A stretch of DNA of 64,000 bases. Origin: Isoetes taiwanensis. Taxonomy: Eukaryota; Streptophyta; Lycopodiopsida; Isoetales; Isoetaceae. The position numbers and the translations under genes were made by a program. This document shows, one piece after another, positions 1-11,275 of this stretch (position 1 is its first letter; each line of letters begins with the position of its first letter). Under the pieces are notes generated by a model. That model saw only the letters and a list, made by a program, of their open reading frames with translations. It was not told where the DNA came from and ran no database searches. The stretch lies in assembly GCA_021234155.1 (NCBI GenBank), contig JAJEKV010000001.1:32068177-32132176 (forward strand), given 5' to 3'.

Positions 1-15
1 GCTCCAGCCGTTGAG

Positions 16-2274
16 TTAATGGATGAACCGAGGCACAAAGTGGAAGATTATTTTCCATGTGTATCCACCAACAAGGGGCATTCGGTGATGACATGCAACA
101 AGATCAATCCGAAATAGGGTCCGTATTGTCTCCCATGACTCCAGCAAGCCTTTCAAAAAAGGAGAGGCATTAGGAAAAGGGCATAGCTGATAAAAGAGAC
201 TCCAAGGAAGAAGCGGTTTTAATGAAGCTTTCCTAAAAGGAACACAATGTGCAAGTGACTGCTTCACCAACCGCACTCCAGGTGAGTCAACCATATCCTT
301 AAGGGTCCTCCAAATGAATTTAGAAATTAGAATCTTACTCTGCAAATGGAAGTCTGTCATACCCAAACCACCTGCAAATTTTGGCTTGGTGCATTTGGAC
401 CATGCAACCTTGAGCACAGCATGCTCCTCAGTCCCACCCCAAATAAAGTTACGGACAATCGTAACAATCACCTGAAATTTTGACCGAGAAGCCAGAAGGG
501 CAGAGGCCATATAGACATGGGAATTAATTAAAACATACTTAGCAACAGTTATTCGCGCTGGCAGAGAGAGCTTAGCAGTATTCCACCAAAACAAATGCTT
601 ACGTAACCCTTCAATGATAATATCCCAAGCATTAGAGGTAGAAATATGAATACCCACAGGTATACCAAGAAGTTTAGTAGCCTTCCCATGAGGAAGCACC
701 TTCCAAGGAAAATCCACAACACAAGAAGGCACAACCCCATCAAGTGTCCATAATGCAGAACACTTTGGCCAACCAACAAGAACTCCAGATGCTAAAGAGA
801 AAGTGTCAAGAAGAAGCTTTGCATTCTGAAGATTGTCTGTGTCAGCAACAAGAAAGAGGAACGTGTCATCAGCATACTGGTTACAAATTTCCTGTGAACC
901 ATCCTCCATACTCAACCCCTGCACTATCCCATCCTGCATGGCCTTAGCAAATAGCTGTGAGAGGACCTCAGCTACTATTGTGAACAAAAGTGGAGCTAAT
1001 GGGCAACCTTGGCGAACACCTCGCCCAACCGAAAAAACAATGGAGGGTTCCCCCTGAAACAACACAGTAGAACGTGCCGAGATATGGAGCTTCATAACAT
1101 CACTGGTGAACTGCTGACCAAAGCCCAATGTTAAGAGGCTTTTTTCCAAAAATTCCCAATCTACACTGTCATATGCTTTGGCAAAATCTAACTTAAGATA
1201 GACTATATGCTGACCTTTCAATCTGACCCAATACATACCCTCATAAGCAGCAGCAACATTGTCTAAAATGCTCCTCCTTGGCAAGAATCCAGATTGAATA
1301 GGAGAGATTGATACAGCCAAGACATCATGCACTTTGTCTGCAAGGGCCTTCGCAAATATTTTATACACAGAAGACAATAATGTGATAGGGCGCCAATCAG
1401 ATATTGTCTTTGGCTCTTTACACTTGGGAATAAGAGAAATACAGCCAGTATTAATGATCTTATCCAAACTTCTGAACCTACGAAACTCACAGAAAGCATT
1501 TTAAAGATCGCAACCCAACCAATCCCAATATTCCTGAAAAAATTCCACTGGGAAACCATCCAGACCAGGGCACTTGTCTTTCTTTAAAAGAGAAGCTGCT
1601 GAATGTAAGTCATTGATGGTGATCTCTGACTCTAGGTGTGCACGCTGCTCCGCTGACACAATGGGGTGGACCTTCGACAAGACTGCAGATTGCATATCCT
1701 CCTGAAAGGGCAACTGATGCCTGGAAAAAAAAGAGGAAAAGTGGTCGTGAAGATACTGCTTCAATTGAACCGGATCAGAACACTCTGAACCATCAGGCAA
1801 AATAAGGGAGTTAATAGATGCCATCATACGCCTTCTCTTAGCGGCCCGAAAAAAGAAGTGAGGGCATCTATCACCAGATCTAAACCATTCTAGTCCAGCC
1901 TTTATCCTAGCTTGATTCACATGAGCCGTCTCAATGGCTTTAATCTCTGTCAAGATTTCTTTCTCTCTAACACCAGAAGAAGGGGCAAGTGCACGGCATC
2001 TCTGTAACTCCTGATACAACCCGGTTAATTCGCCTCTAGACCGAACCACCTGTGCATGACCCCACTGCTTTGCTAAGGATTTAACAGCCCTGAGAGCAGC
2101 AACAATACCAGCCATGCCACCACTACGAGAGAATTCATGAGACCATGCATTCCGACAACCTGCAATGAATTCACTATCCTTCAGATGTTTACTATTGAGC
2201 TTGAAATAAGTTTTTGTAGCTCTTCGCCGTAGAGGTTGTCCGGTAGAGAACCATTGTGGATTATGATCTGAACA
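16..2274 (-). pseudogene. LINE ORF2 reverse transcriptase
   Basis: Reverse transcriptase of the L1 type. Visible in order: a linker (GLEWFRSGDRCPHFFF), the thumb-proximal KDKCPGLDGFP motif, SLIPKCKEPKTISDWRPI, LDFAKAYDSVDW (catalytic Asp), GVRQGCPLAPLLF and QYADDTFLF (the catalytic DD pair). After the palm the protein continues into the connection region before the expected zf-RVT, which lies outside the window. The frame is continuous from about 2274 to 16 except for one in-frame TAA at 1501-1503, at the palm entry. A further frameshift near position 80-95 is implied because the match to copy 3 (PCWW...) switches frame there. Confidence 0.93.
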
Positions 2275-2923
2275 ACTGAAGAAAATCAGCAGCTACTGCA
2301 TTATAATAGCCACGATCATGTCGGGCGTAGGCTCTACCATTGCCTGTCCATCCATTGCACCATGTGAACGATTGATCACCCTCGATCTCCATAAGGCCAC
2401 AATCATGCAGCAGGCGTTGCCATTGCCCCTGCTCAAATCCCTGAACCACCTGTGATCCCCTGCCACATCTGTCTGCCTCAATTTCAACCATATTGAAATC
2501 TCCAATGAGCAACCATGCCACATTATTGCCTAGCCTGAGAACTTTGCTACGAAGAGAGGCCCACAAAGCTCCCCATTGACGCGGATAATTGTGAGCATAA
2601 ACATTCACTAAACCACATTCTTGCCCCCGCTCTTTCCACTTAACAATTATCCAACGACCAAACCTGTCTACTTGAGTGAAAGTGACATTCAAAGAGGACT
2701 TCCATGCAGTAAGAACGCCTGCTTTAGCAGAATCAGCAGCCGCCACAAGCACATTATAATCACGCCCCAAAATGTTGGCCAGCTTTTGAACCTCGCCTTT
2801 ACGGCACTTGTGCTCCTGAAAACAACATATATCCATGGGGAACTTAGATAGATAGAGGGACAATCTACTCCTTTTGCTTGGGGAAGAAGCTACTCCCCTA
2901 ACATTCCAAGAAAGAATATTCAT
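2261..2923 (-). pseudogene. LINE ORF2 N-terminus: AP-like endonuclease
   Basis: This domain nicks target DNA to prime reverse transcription. It starts at ATG 2923 with MNILSWNVRG, the usual N-terminal asparagine motif of exonuclease-endonuclease-phosphatase LINE domains. It continues with a glutamate motif (CCFQEHK), the LLIGDFNM motif and a late RHDRGY motif. The frame hits TAA at 2261-2263. The conserved SDHNP histidine motif lies at about 2274-2257 in the frame of the downstream RT, so a single frameshift near 2275-2290 separates the catalytic His from the rest. About 220 residues are open. Confidence 0.9.
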
Positions 2924-4605
2924 GTGGGCAATTGAGGGTCCTCCACATCCATCTCAGTGGCCCCAGGAGGATTAACTGCATCAGAGAGGTCTGCCCATCG
3001 TGTGCGAGTAAGTGGCAAGGGGGAGCCTCCTCTCAGTTCCACCCTTCCATTGTGTCCTGGAACAATTGGCAGAGGGGAGCCTCCGCTCTGCTCCACCCTC
3101 TCCATGTTAGGTGCAGATTGTGATAAGGGAGAGCCACATCCCTGCTCTGGCCCTCCACGGAGTACCTCAGGTGCACTACCATGCCTATCTCCACTAGGAT
3201 GTGCCGCCTGAGAGGCAGACTGAGCAAATTTATTACGGGCAGCCTTCTTTAAATTAACTTTTGTCCAAATTGTCAGTAGCTCTTTCACCGTTCTCGCCGC
3301 TCTTGAATCATTTGCAATTTAGCTCTAGCATCAGCACTAAAAACTGGCACAGACTGCATATTCGAGGCGGAGGGCATATCAACATCCTTGTCAATTGCAT
3401 CTTTAGAGGACGTGGACTGAGGAGGCACAACTCTGGGGGAAGCAGAAGGGAGAGGCGAAGAAGAAATCGGAACATTGGCAGAGCGATCCCGCTTAGCACG
3501 AAAATTTGCAAAGAGCTCAAGTTGGGGAAACAAATCAGCAAGTTGCGGACCATTCAGTAGTTGCAAATCAAATTTGAGGAACATAGGCCCACTATTGATG
3601 ATAACTGAACTAGGCAGAGCTCGACCACACGGCAGAGAAATACAAATCTTAGCACCATCAACTATAGAGTGAGCCAAGTGAGTACCCAAACCATTAGCAA
3701 CACTCACAAGGAAGTCCGGCACAAGTAGATCAGGTGGAAGATTTACAATAGAAAACCAACAAGGCATCTTTAACGGTGAGAGACCAGGAGAATAAGGTTG
3801 GTATAACACGTAATCCACCACGAGCTACCAATTGATCAGCAACAGCAGCATCATCAAACATAACCAGAAAGAAATTTTTCTCGAGCATTTTCAAGGTGCG
3901 ATAAGCAGGAAGACCAATCCTGCGGAGATGGCCTGTCAACCAGTAACCAAGCTTCCTAATATCCAGATACGCACCGGTATAACGGCCCACCACACCAAAT
4001 GACATCAAGTTACTGATACATCTCGTATGCAAATCATGATCAATCAAGACAACATTGTAGCGGATGCCATTAAAGTATCTCGCGACACCCTCGTTTGATA
4101 GAAGACATCCACGTAAGGCAATTCAAAATCAAGTTGACTCTCCTTTGCCTCAAGCTCGCTAAGCTAAAACTACCAATATCCTTCTTGTTATTCCGAACTA
4201 TCATATCAATAGCGCCAGAGACTCGAGTAGAAGAAGCGGTGAAGGCATGTCTTTCTTAATCCACTCACCAAATCGCCTCGTGTGTTGTTGTTTGGCGTGG
4301 CAAACCGCTCTCCAAGGTAAGGTAAGTGGAGCGATCAAGGTGGAGAAACAGGGGAGTGGAAGCATTACCGGAAGATGCAATTTGACCCGTAATAGAAACC
4401 ACGGGTGCGTAAATAACTAAACATGACCTCGTGGAGCCAACCGAGGGAAATCCTCCAGAGAATCTAGAGTCCCCTCCTTCGTGACGCTAGGACCCTCAGG
4501 ACGAGCCAAAGGATTATTGTGCATCGCTACAGACTCACCTGGCACTGGCAGGGAGGAAATTGAAGACTGCAGAGCCACTTTGGAAGAAGAAGCTCGCAAC
4601 GCCAT
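2920..4605 (-). pseudogene. LINE ORF1 (gag-like, DUF4283-type), frameshifted
   Basis: Plant L1 ORF1 products bind the element RNA. The reading starts at ATG 4605 (MALRASSSK...) and continues through fragments at 4047-3730, 3821-3285 and 3288-2920 in different frames. The middle piece has the tryptophan/proline-rich fold-like stretch seen in DUF4283 proteins (PCWFSIVNLPPDLLV). The C-terminal piece is basic, then proline/glycine-rich with repeated GGSPLP motifs. Frameshifts fall near 4050-4100, 3800 and 3290. The last codons overlap the ORF2 start: the TGA at 2922-2920 shares bases with the ATG at 2923-2921. No CCHC knuckle was identified. The ORF1 assignment rests mainly on position. Confidence 0.7.
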
Positions 4606-4776
4606 AATGGCCGAGATTTAAAATAGCAAATCCGGCAGGACAAGCAGCAAAGAAGTACCTGATGCAACACACCTCAGAAAGCTCTCGAAATCAGCTTTCC
4701 AACGCACCAAAGATCATCAAATTCTCGCAGGTCTTTCTTGTTGTTGTATGCAGATTCAAAATTACAACCATAGTAC

Positions 4777-5322
4777 TCAGATGCGTAAGACCAGACGCAT
4801 GTCCTTCGGCATGACAGTCACCCGCTTGGCATGTATAGCTGTAAGTTGGGAGTCCTCGAACAGACTAACACCAACTGCTTCCACTGCCATTTGAAGAGCA
4901 TTCAAGGCAGTTGCTTGAATTCTGTAAGTGGTGTTATGTATAGCACCACATGCTTGCAACAGCTCTTTCACAAACCTAGCAAATGGAAGACGCGGAATAA
5001 CCAGGTCAGTGCTCTTCTGATACTTCCTTATCTCGCGTAGTGCTTTAATGCCCTGCTTCGTCTTCCGCTTCCTTCTTCCTTGCTCCCTAACTCTATGCTT
5101 GCCTCTCATTGATAGCAACATACTCACCCACGAGCCTATGGAAGAGGCGCCCGAATGAATAGTAGAGAAGTCTTGCGTCAAAATTTGATAAGAGGGTTGC
5201 TGCATCTGACAGTAGGCGAACAAAGTAGCCATTATTTTGGCCGGCGATATGATTCCCGAAAAATACGAGCCATTAATGTTGCTGCAATGCATGTGCGGAC
5301 ATCCCCTATAAAAATCCGCCAT
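4777..5322 (-). pseudogene. CENH3-like: CENH3-like histone H3 variant, processed copy
   Basis: The C-terminal ~90 residues are a histone-fold H3: [14 protein letters not shown] (alpha-N), [11 protein letters not shown] (alpha-1), [11 protein letters not shown] (alpha-2) and [14 protein letters not shown] (alpha-3). The loop between alpha-1 and alpha-2 is about four residues longer than in canonical H3, a hallmark of the centromeric variant. The proposed N-tail is basic but unlike canonical H3. The C-terminus ends at a TGA after LVLRI; beyond the stop the codons run on to a Trp, the usual last residue of plant CENH3. Plant CENH3 genes have several introns; this copy has none over the fold, so it looks like a retrocopy. 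It sits just 5' of the LINE in the same orientation. The true start is unclear; Met 5322 is only the ORF start. Confidence 0.82.
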
Positions 5323-5339
5323 GTGGATGCCAAGTAAGG

Positions 5340-8016
5340 CTGTTCATTCTTCTACTTGCCAACTAATATTGATTTTGGTAAAAAACGAGCAAACCTGATT
5401 GGCTATGACGCAGAATTCTTTAACCCAAGTTATGAGCTATTTTGAGATTCCAAATCCGCCCAAATGTTCTGCCTTGCTGAATCACACCTCTCTGTCTTCC
5501 ACATTACAGGACATGTCAACAAGACTTCACTGTTTCCATGCCAGGAATAGCATGTAAAGAGCCATTTCTATATACATAAAGAAGTCCAAAAGCACAATTT
5601 GTACTATAAAACGCCAAACCCCTTAAAACAATAAATCCAACAACACAAACTCCGAAGCCCAACCAAGTGAGCCCGGGAGTCCAAGTTGCGAGCAAAACAA
5701 AGTACCATAAGACGCCAAAAGAAAAGCAATAAATTCGACGACCTGCCTGCAAACAAGAGACACTTTAATAAACAAATCGTATACCGTTAGAACAAGAGCT
5801 ACACCTACAATACAAAAATTTAACTCGCCAAAATGGTCTCGAGCATGGCTGCTCTTATTGTGGTTCATTTAATTATATTCGTCATTCCTCTTACGATTGT
5901 TCTAATCAATAGATTTCCTCGTATTATGGCATGATTCAATATTAGTACTAATAGATGCATCGACTGACATGAGCAGGCATCGACATCTGCTGGACTGCCT
6001 CCTGTCCTGGCCTTAGATCCTTATGAATCTAAGCTAAAACGTAGTTTATTCCCAACAAATCTACACCCCTAAAATGATGTAATATGTCAGTATACACTGC
6101 ACTTATCCACCTCTACAATCTTATTATAACGACAAACACAATATCTGTGAATAGCATTCTCTTCTTTGAAGTCCTACCCAATCCTCTATTTGCTGTACGC
6201 AGAAATTTAAGATTGGATATCAATTGGACAATATAAAGTTAGAAATGATACATTGATTTGCCTCTCTTACTCTTAGGCACATCAAGACATTTTAGTTTTA
6301 CTGTGCCCATGAACAGTTCTTGTCACGTGTGCCTTATCACATCCTCGAGATTAGTTTGGATTGCAGTCATATGATTCAACACTTGTCATTTCCGTTCATA
6401 ATTCATTGACTTTGTCAATCTATATATGCAACAATCCCTCTTGAACCGAATTTCCTTTCTGATCATTATTGCCATTTTTTGGCTCTTATCTCCTCGTCCC
6501 TTGTTCTCCTTCTTGGTACTTGCTTTGGGCAGACCCACTCCTCCAAAAAGCATTTTATTGCAATCAAGATCATTTGACATATCCCTTTCAAATTTTCCAT
6601 GTCAGGTTACTCCCTGAAGCACAAATCTTCCCAAAAACCTCTAGGCATCAACCTTGCTCCATAGGATCTTGGCCTGTCATATTCTACCATCCGCAATCTG
6701 TTGAAGCTTGTAAAAAACATCATATTCAAAAAATCCAGATATTTTGGTTTGAGCACCTGTGGATTAATGGGTACCTGAGCCAAAAGTGACCAGTGACAAT
6801 GCATAACCATTCACAAACCTCAGCTTTGTTGCCAAAGGAAATTGTACTTTTTTTTTACCTTAAATCAATCCTTTCTGTAGAAATTCCCCAAGGTTTTGCC
6901 AGGTTCAACAAAGCAACGTTAGATTTAACAACTGCCTTCGATTTGTCCCACCATTATTAGGTATATGCAATTCTTATTAAGAAATTATTTCATGCTCCCT
7001 GTCCAAAAAAAATAGTCATTCGGAGTTGAACGAACCAGGTTGGGATACATTTTCTGCAGCAGCTTTCCACATATATAATGGTCTTCTAGATAAAAGACTT
7101 TTGAGCTCCTTAGTTCCTGTAGACTGGAAGCATGCTGTTTGCAATTCTTTATCCTTTGAGACCAGACTTGTCTGATCTTCTTAACATCAGTAGGAAAACA
7201 AAAAAGAGACCGTGTCCATCATGTTTTCCATCCCAAAGGCTTGTTCTATTCCAATTGTTTTTTCTAATGTCAATGTTCAGTGAAGAGTCATTTTTATCAT
7301 TGTTTTGCTATATGATTTGGAAATGCAGTTAGAAGAAAGTACAGACCTGTGTGCTTGTAAAGCTGACTTTACACAATTTTGGGGAGTTGTATCCAACAAT
7401 GTTTAAATTAAGATAGTGTAGTTTTAAAGGTCAAAGAGGTGTGTGAAAGAACATCGACTTCCAACCTATCAAGCTCAATGCAATTCCCCTACTTTGCCAC
7501 GGTTTTCAGACCTACATTTTTTGACATCAACATTATGTTGGCAACCGGGATTTATGGAAGTCTCAGCTTACATCACACAAGAAATCTTAGCAAAGCTTAA
7601 TCTACGGCCAAGATTTGCTTTCACACATGATATGTTCATGCATTATTTCTTCAAACAAGTCTTCAATGATGCCAAACATTTGAAAAGTGTAACAACCACG
7701 CAGTTTTTGAGACATAAATTTGCACAAAACGATGACACACTCGCTTCATTTACCAAGGAATTAGGTTAGAGAGCCGTATACTATACAAAACACAGACAAA
7801 AAGAAAATTGATAATATGTGTGACCCTTTCATGATGGCTGTTTATTTATGAGTCCTGGATAACTAGCTATACTTCTATAATTCCGAAATGCTATGTAGAA
7901 AGATAATACCTATGTGTCTAATACCTATGTGTCATGTTTACTGTTTGTGTGAGGGAACTAGAGCCATAGTGTAATTGCTGCTATTCTTAATTATTTGGTT
8001 CTCATATATGATACTT
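5340..8016. other. No recognisable gene
   Basis: AT-rich sequence. Short ORFs such as 7443-7769 (+) have no family features I recognise and no clear splice context. Nothing repeated or structured was noticed. Confidence 0.5.
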
Positions 8017-8082
8017 AACCAATTTCGTTCTCATGACCTAGTGGCGGATAACCAATTTCGTTCTCATGACCTAGTGGCGGAT
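8017..8082. repeat. 33-bp perfect tandem duplication
   Basis: Two adjacent identical 33-bp copies, 8017-8049 and 8050-8082, beginning AACCAATTTCGTTC. Confidence 0.95.
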
Positions 8083-8235
8083 ATAATTAAATATTAGTAT
8101 GTTTAAACAGTGCAGGCTCTACAGTCTAGATGGTAGAAAAAGGATAGGCTCCATAGATCCTGTGATGATACGGATTCGGCTTTGAAAGGAAGAAATTAAC
8201 GTGAAGGGTAGGGACCCAATAAAGCAATTGCATGG

Positions 8236-8628
8236 TCAAGTAGTACGCACCTCGAAGGCGGCGCCGGTGCGAACGACGACGTGATACATGTGAATAAGAT
8301 GGAATTTGTTAAGTTCGGAAGGAATGGAGAGGAATGCAGGGGAGGTGCCAGGCCGAGGGCGGCAGAAATGGATGAAATGAGGCTCCACATATCCCATTTC
8401 AAAGTCATAGCCGCATTCATCAGTTAAAGGGACATACCTTTCCCAGCCTAAAGCGTTTAGCTTCGATTCCAGATCCTCAATGCGCCTCATTTCCTCCTTT
8501 GTGGCCCTGAAAATCAACGTCCTCCGCCGCCGCCGCCTCCTCGCCTCAGCCTCCCCCTCCACTTTCATCCGCTTGCGACGTTCCGTTCCGCTCCTTCGGG
8601 AAAAGCCACCCCTAGTCCTACGTGGCAT
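8236..8628 (-). CDS. FPF1-like (flowering-promoting factor 1 family) protein
   Basis: An uninterrupted single-exon ORF of about 130 residues from ATG 8628 (MPRRTRGGF) to the stop at 8236. The C-terminal two thirds follow the FPF1/RAA1 pattern: LESKLNALGWERY, then an FHKR-like segment (IHFCRPRPG), then AFLSIPSELNKFH, HMYHVVVR and a terminal FEVRTT, close to the usual FEVRDM ending. The N-terminus is an Arg-rich stretch (seven consecutive Arg) replacing the usual short FPF1 start. An insertion (VPLTDECGYDFEMGYVEP) follows the WERY motif. FPF1 genes are intronless small regulators of growth, flowering and root architecture in angiosperms; function here is inferred by family only. GC content is higher than in the flanks, which fits a real gene. 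A GTGCGT inside the last codons could be a splice donor, but the FEVR ending argues for a single exon. Confidence 0.68.
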   Translation of the reverse strand: MPRRTRGGFSRRSGTERRKRMKVEGEAEARRRRRRRTLIFRATKEEMRRIEDLESKLNALGWERYVPLTDECGYDFEMGYVEPHFIHFCRPRPGTSPAFLSIPSELNKFHLIHMYHVVVRTGAAFEVRTT

Positions 8629-8659
8629 TTTTAACAAACGCACGAAAACTCCATGTGGG

Positions 8660-9650
8660 TTGCCTTTTTTTGGTGTAATAGTGTGCTAATTAGTCGCGCA
8701 CAACTTTGACAACAAATCCAAAGACTCTTTCTTGTGGATATACTATTGTCGCTGCAACATCAATGCCCTACATCACACGTTGTAAGCAATATAGGCCTGC
8801 CTGTAGAGGTTATTAATGACAATTCTTCTTTTTGTAACCTTATCAACAAAGAAAACAAGGTGCCCACGCAGTATGGATTGCCCCAATGCCATGTGTTATT
8901 GCTTGTATTTAATGTATATAGATGATTCGCTAAGTTCAAACACATGGAAGAAGTTTGAACACATGGATCCTTAATATACGTCACCCTAGCATAGCTACCT
9001 TGTTAGTGATCTAAGGACCTCATTGAAAAAAGTAGTGTGATGTTGGTATATGGATGTAATGTTGTAGGGCTCACTCTTTCTCACACAAAAAAGTTTGTTG
9101 TTCCCTTATGCAATTATTATGATACAACCTATAAATTTATAGGGCATTATTATACAAGTAAGAACATGTTTTATAAGGAATGTGTACATGGCACCTCACT
9201 CCTTAGCCATAAAGTACACTCATAAACGTTCCTTTTATCTCCTCAATCATGTCCACCACCATAGATATAGAGCTTCGTTCTAAAATCCATAAGTCATGGT
9301 TGCTCAGGTCTTGTTGTTAGATCTAGAATCCATAAGCCATGGCTGCTCAGACAAAATTAGCCTCACTAAAATATATAATATAAATTTACCATCAATTTTA
9401 ACTCTAAAAGCTCTAGTTTAGAATATACAATAGATAGAAAAATGTCAATTCACAAGCAAATAGTCAAAAACACGCATAAGTACAAAGCTACTGAAATACA
9501 TAATATCTTACAAATTGCAATATATAACTTCAACCGGGAATTTGACAAAGGCTACAGCTTCAGAGATTGAATAGGCTAATGATCACTTAACAACCTCAAA
9601 ATAGGAATATAACTTTAACTCATCGCATAAACAAGAGATAATTTTTTTAG
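8660..9650. other. No recognisable gene; upstream of the FPF1-like gene
   Basis: AT-rich. This side would hold the promoter of the minus-strand FPF1-like gene, but no TATA element could be singled out. A short imperfect repeat lies near 9280-9350 (AATCCATAAG...CATGG...TGCTCAG twice). Confidence 0.4.
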
Positions 9651-9654
9651 TCCT

Positions 9655-9870
9655 TTTAATAAGATAATAGTTAAAGATAAGATAAGATAAACTTTTATCG
9701 TCTGTCGAAACCCAATAGGGTTATGGGACCCATACAAGAAAAGGGGGCGGAAGCCCAAACAGACGGAGCAAAGAAGGCAAAAGCCCAAACAAAATCAAGC
9801 GGCAGAAACCCAAAGAAAACAAAGGGCCAAGGCCCAAAGAAAACATAAGGTCAAAAAGCCCTAGTACAAA
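9655..9870 (-). mobile_element. LINE-II copy D, 3' end only
   Basis: Read on the minus strand this ends TGGGTCCCATA, a short stem-loop (AACCC/GGGTT, 9722-9709), GACGATAAAA and a (TCTTA)n tail. This is the same 3' architecture as the copies at 12240-13640, 14488-16315 and 35847-39720. The part upstream of the conserved end consists of GGCCCAAA/AAGCCCAAA-like direct repeats (9740-9850) that I do not see in the other copies, so the extent is uncertain. Confidence 0.65.
9709..9722 (-). other. LINE-II 3'-terminal stem-loop, copy D
   Basis: Five-base-pair stem AACCC/GGGTT with a TATT loop, read on the minus strand. It is placed between GGGTCCCAT and GACGATAAAA as in copies B and C, but with different paired bases. 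Confidence 0.6.
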
Positions 9871-9879
9871 CAAACAGGA

Positions 9880-10740
9880 TGAACATGCTCATGGATGCTA
9901 AGGATACTAGTGCTATTGAAATGTTCTAGACATAACCTATCCACGGGTTGGAAGGCCAGTGGTCTTAAATAATCGCTGCTCCTCCTCGATAGACTGCCCA
10001 TTGCTTATGCTGGCGCACTTCCCTTACTCTACAGAGTTCATCCCTGTGCTTGCACAACTGTATTGGAGAAAGATAAAGAGAATACCTATATTTGAGCATT
10101 AAATAGCCATCTCTGTGGCCTCAATATGTATTCAAAATAAATGCCCTAGTGTATCCTCTTCAACAGTTGGAAGAATGTGATTCATATCAGGGTGGCTTAT
10201 TCCATGTGAACTCCACATATGCCAAGCAGAGAAGTCTATGATACAATATCAGCTTCAATAGGCATGTTGGAATAAACTCCTCTAATTCAATCCAGCCAAC
10301 CACCCTGCTCAAGAAGACCAGCTTATGCAGCTGTGATACTCAAGCAAGGGGACTATGTGATTAGCAATATTGATATATACAACCGATAATCCTCATTTAA
10401 TAGCCTTGCATGGCAAAATTCAGACAACTGCCCGATACTTTGCCTTGACCTTCACCACCAATATTCCACCACATTAAAATGTTAAATTACTCCCAGCAAT
10501 GTAGCATGCATGCAAAAATTATAAAATCATGTGCCAAAATTGGATATAATAGTTGTTGGTGTTATCAAAGCCCATTGGTGCCAAGATTACCAAGGCAACT
10601 GCCGAGAACTGTAAAACTAGACTGCATGGTCTATTATGTATTGTGCAGAGACCTATGCCCGGATGCTTGAGCATGATCTGGAGGGACTATTGCAGCTCCC
10701 CACACTTCAGCAGCAATCTGTCCTGCTCTTCTGATAGCTG
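9880..10740. other. No recognisable gene
   Basis: No coding similarity seen. The last part (10550-10740) may be degenerate LINE-II sequence leading into the fragment at 10745, but this could not be aligned by eye. Confidence 0.4.
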
Positions 10741-10744
10741 CTGA

Positions 10745-10965
10745 AAGATGCTTTGGGAGAGGCCACTCATGGAGGACCTCGGGCGCTACCACCTTCCCCC
10801 CGCAACATATGGTTCGATGATGAGTGTCGGGAGATCAAATGCAGACTCCGGCAAGTCAAGCCTCGAATTTTTACCTTTTCTAAACAGGGGTCTGTCTCGG
10901 ATTTTCTGGGGATACACCATAAAGCTATCAGGGATTTTCTCAGATGGGCTTTATTTATAAAGCTC
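10745..10965 (+). pseudogene. LINE ORF2 fragment (endonuclease-RT linker)
   Basis: Within the frame 10753-11193 the stretch NIWFDDECREIKCRLRQ matches the WFDxEC-type motif that lies between endonuclease and RT in many LINEs. It is followed by FLGIHHKAIRDFLRWA, in the position of the usual YKxLIRxKR segment. The rest of that ORF, after about residue 75, has no such character. It probably derives from LINE-II rather than the L1-type family, but no LINE-II copy in the window retains this part for comparison. Confidence 0.5.
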
Positions 10966-11275
10966 GGATATAGTCTCGACAGTCTAGGATTCCCGAATAC
11001 GGTCTTGGATCCTGCTGCAATCTCGTGCTCAAGTATTCCGGCCATATCTCCTTCTTGCTCAAGCATTCCGGCCATGTCTAGATACGAAGTACCTTTGCTT
11101 GGAAAGCCTCATCCATTGATCCCTCTTTATATAATAGTGCTGCCAGATCCTATTTTGCTGATTTTCCTTTGCTCTGATTTCCCTTTACTCTGAATTCGCT
11201 TTGCTCTGATTTCCCAATTCGGCCCAGGATCACGCAGATCCTTGCTAATAGATCAGAACATAAGATGTTTCATGT

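Larger units (their letters stand above)
1..4640 (-). mobile_element. L1-type LINE, copy 1 (3' end beyond left edge)
   Basis: A non-LTR retrotransposon read on the minus strand. The order is ORF1 (about 4605 to 2920), an apurinic-type endonuclease starting at 2923, then a reverse transcriptase running off the left side. The same family occurs at 24358-26754 and about 11330-12104, where the 3' part with zf-RVT and poly(A) can be seen. Several frameshifts and one stop break both ORFs, so this copy is dead. The 5' boundary is uncertain; I place it between the ORF1 start and the CENH3-like pseudogene that ends at 4777. Confidence 0.9.

Noticed and set aside
7443-7769. 108-residue plus ORF
   Set aside because: Composition is protein-like in its second half, but no recognisable family, splice context or repeat partner; not called.
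8245-8253. Splice donor GAG|GTGCGT ending the FPF1-like exon
   Set aside because: Family members are intronless and end in FEVR plus one or two residues, exactly as this ORF does.
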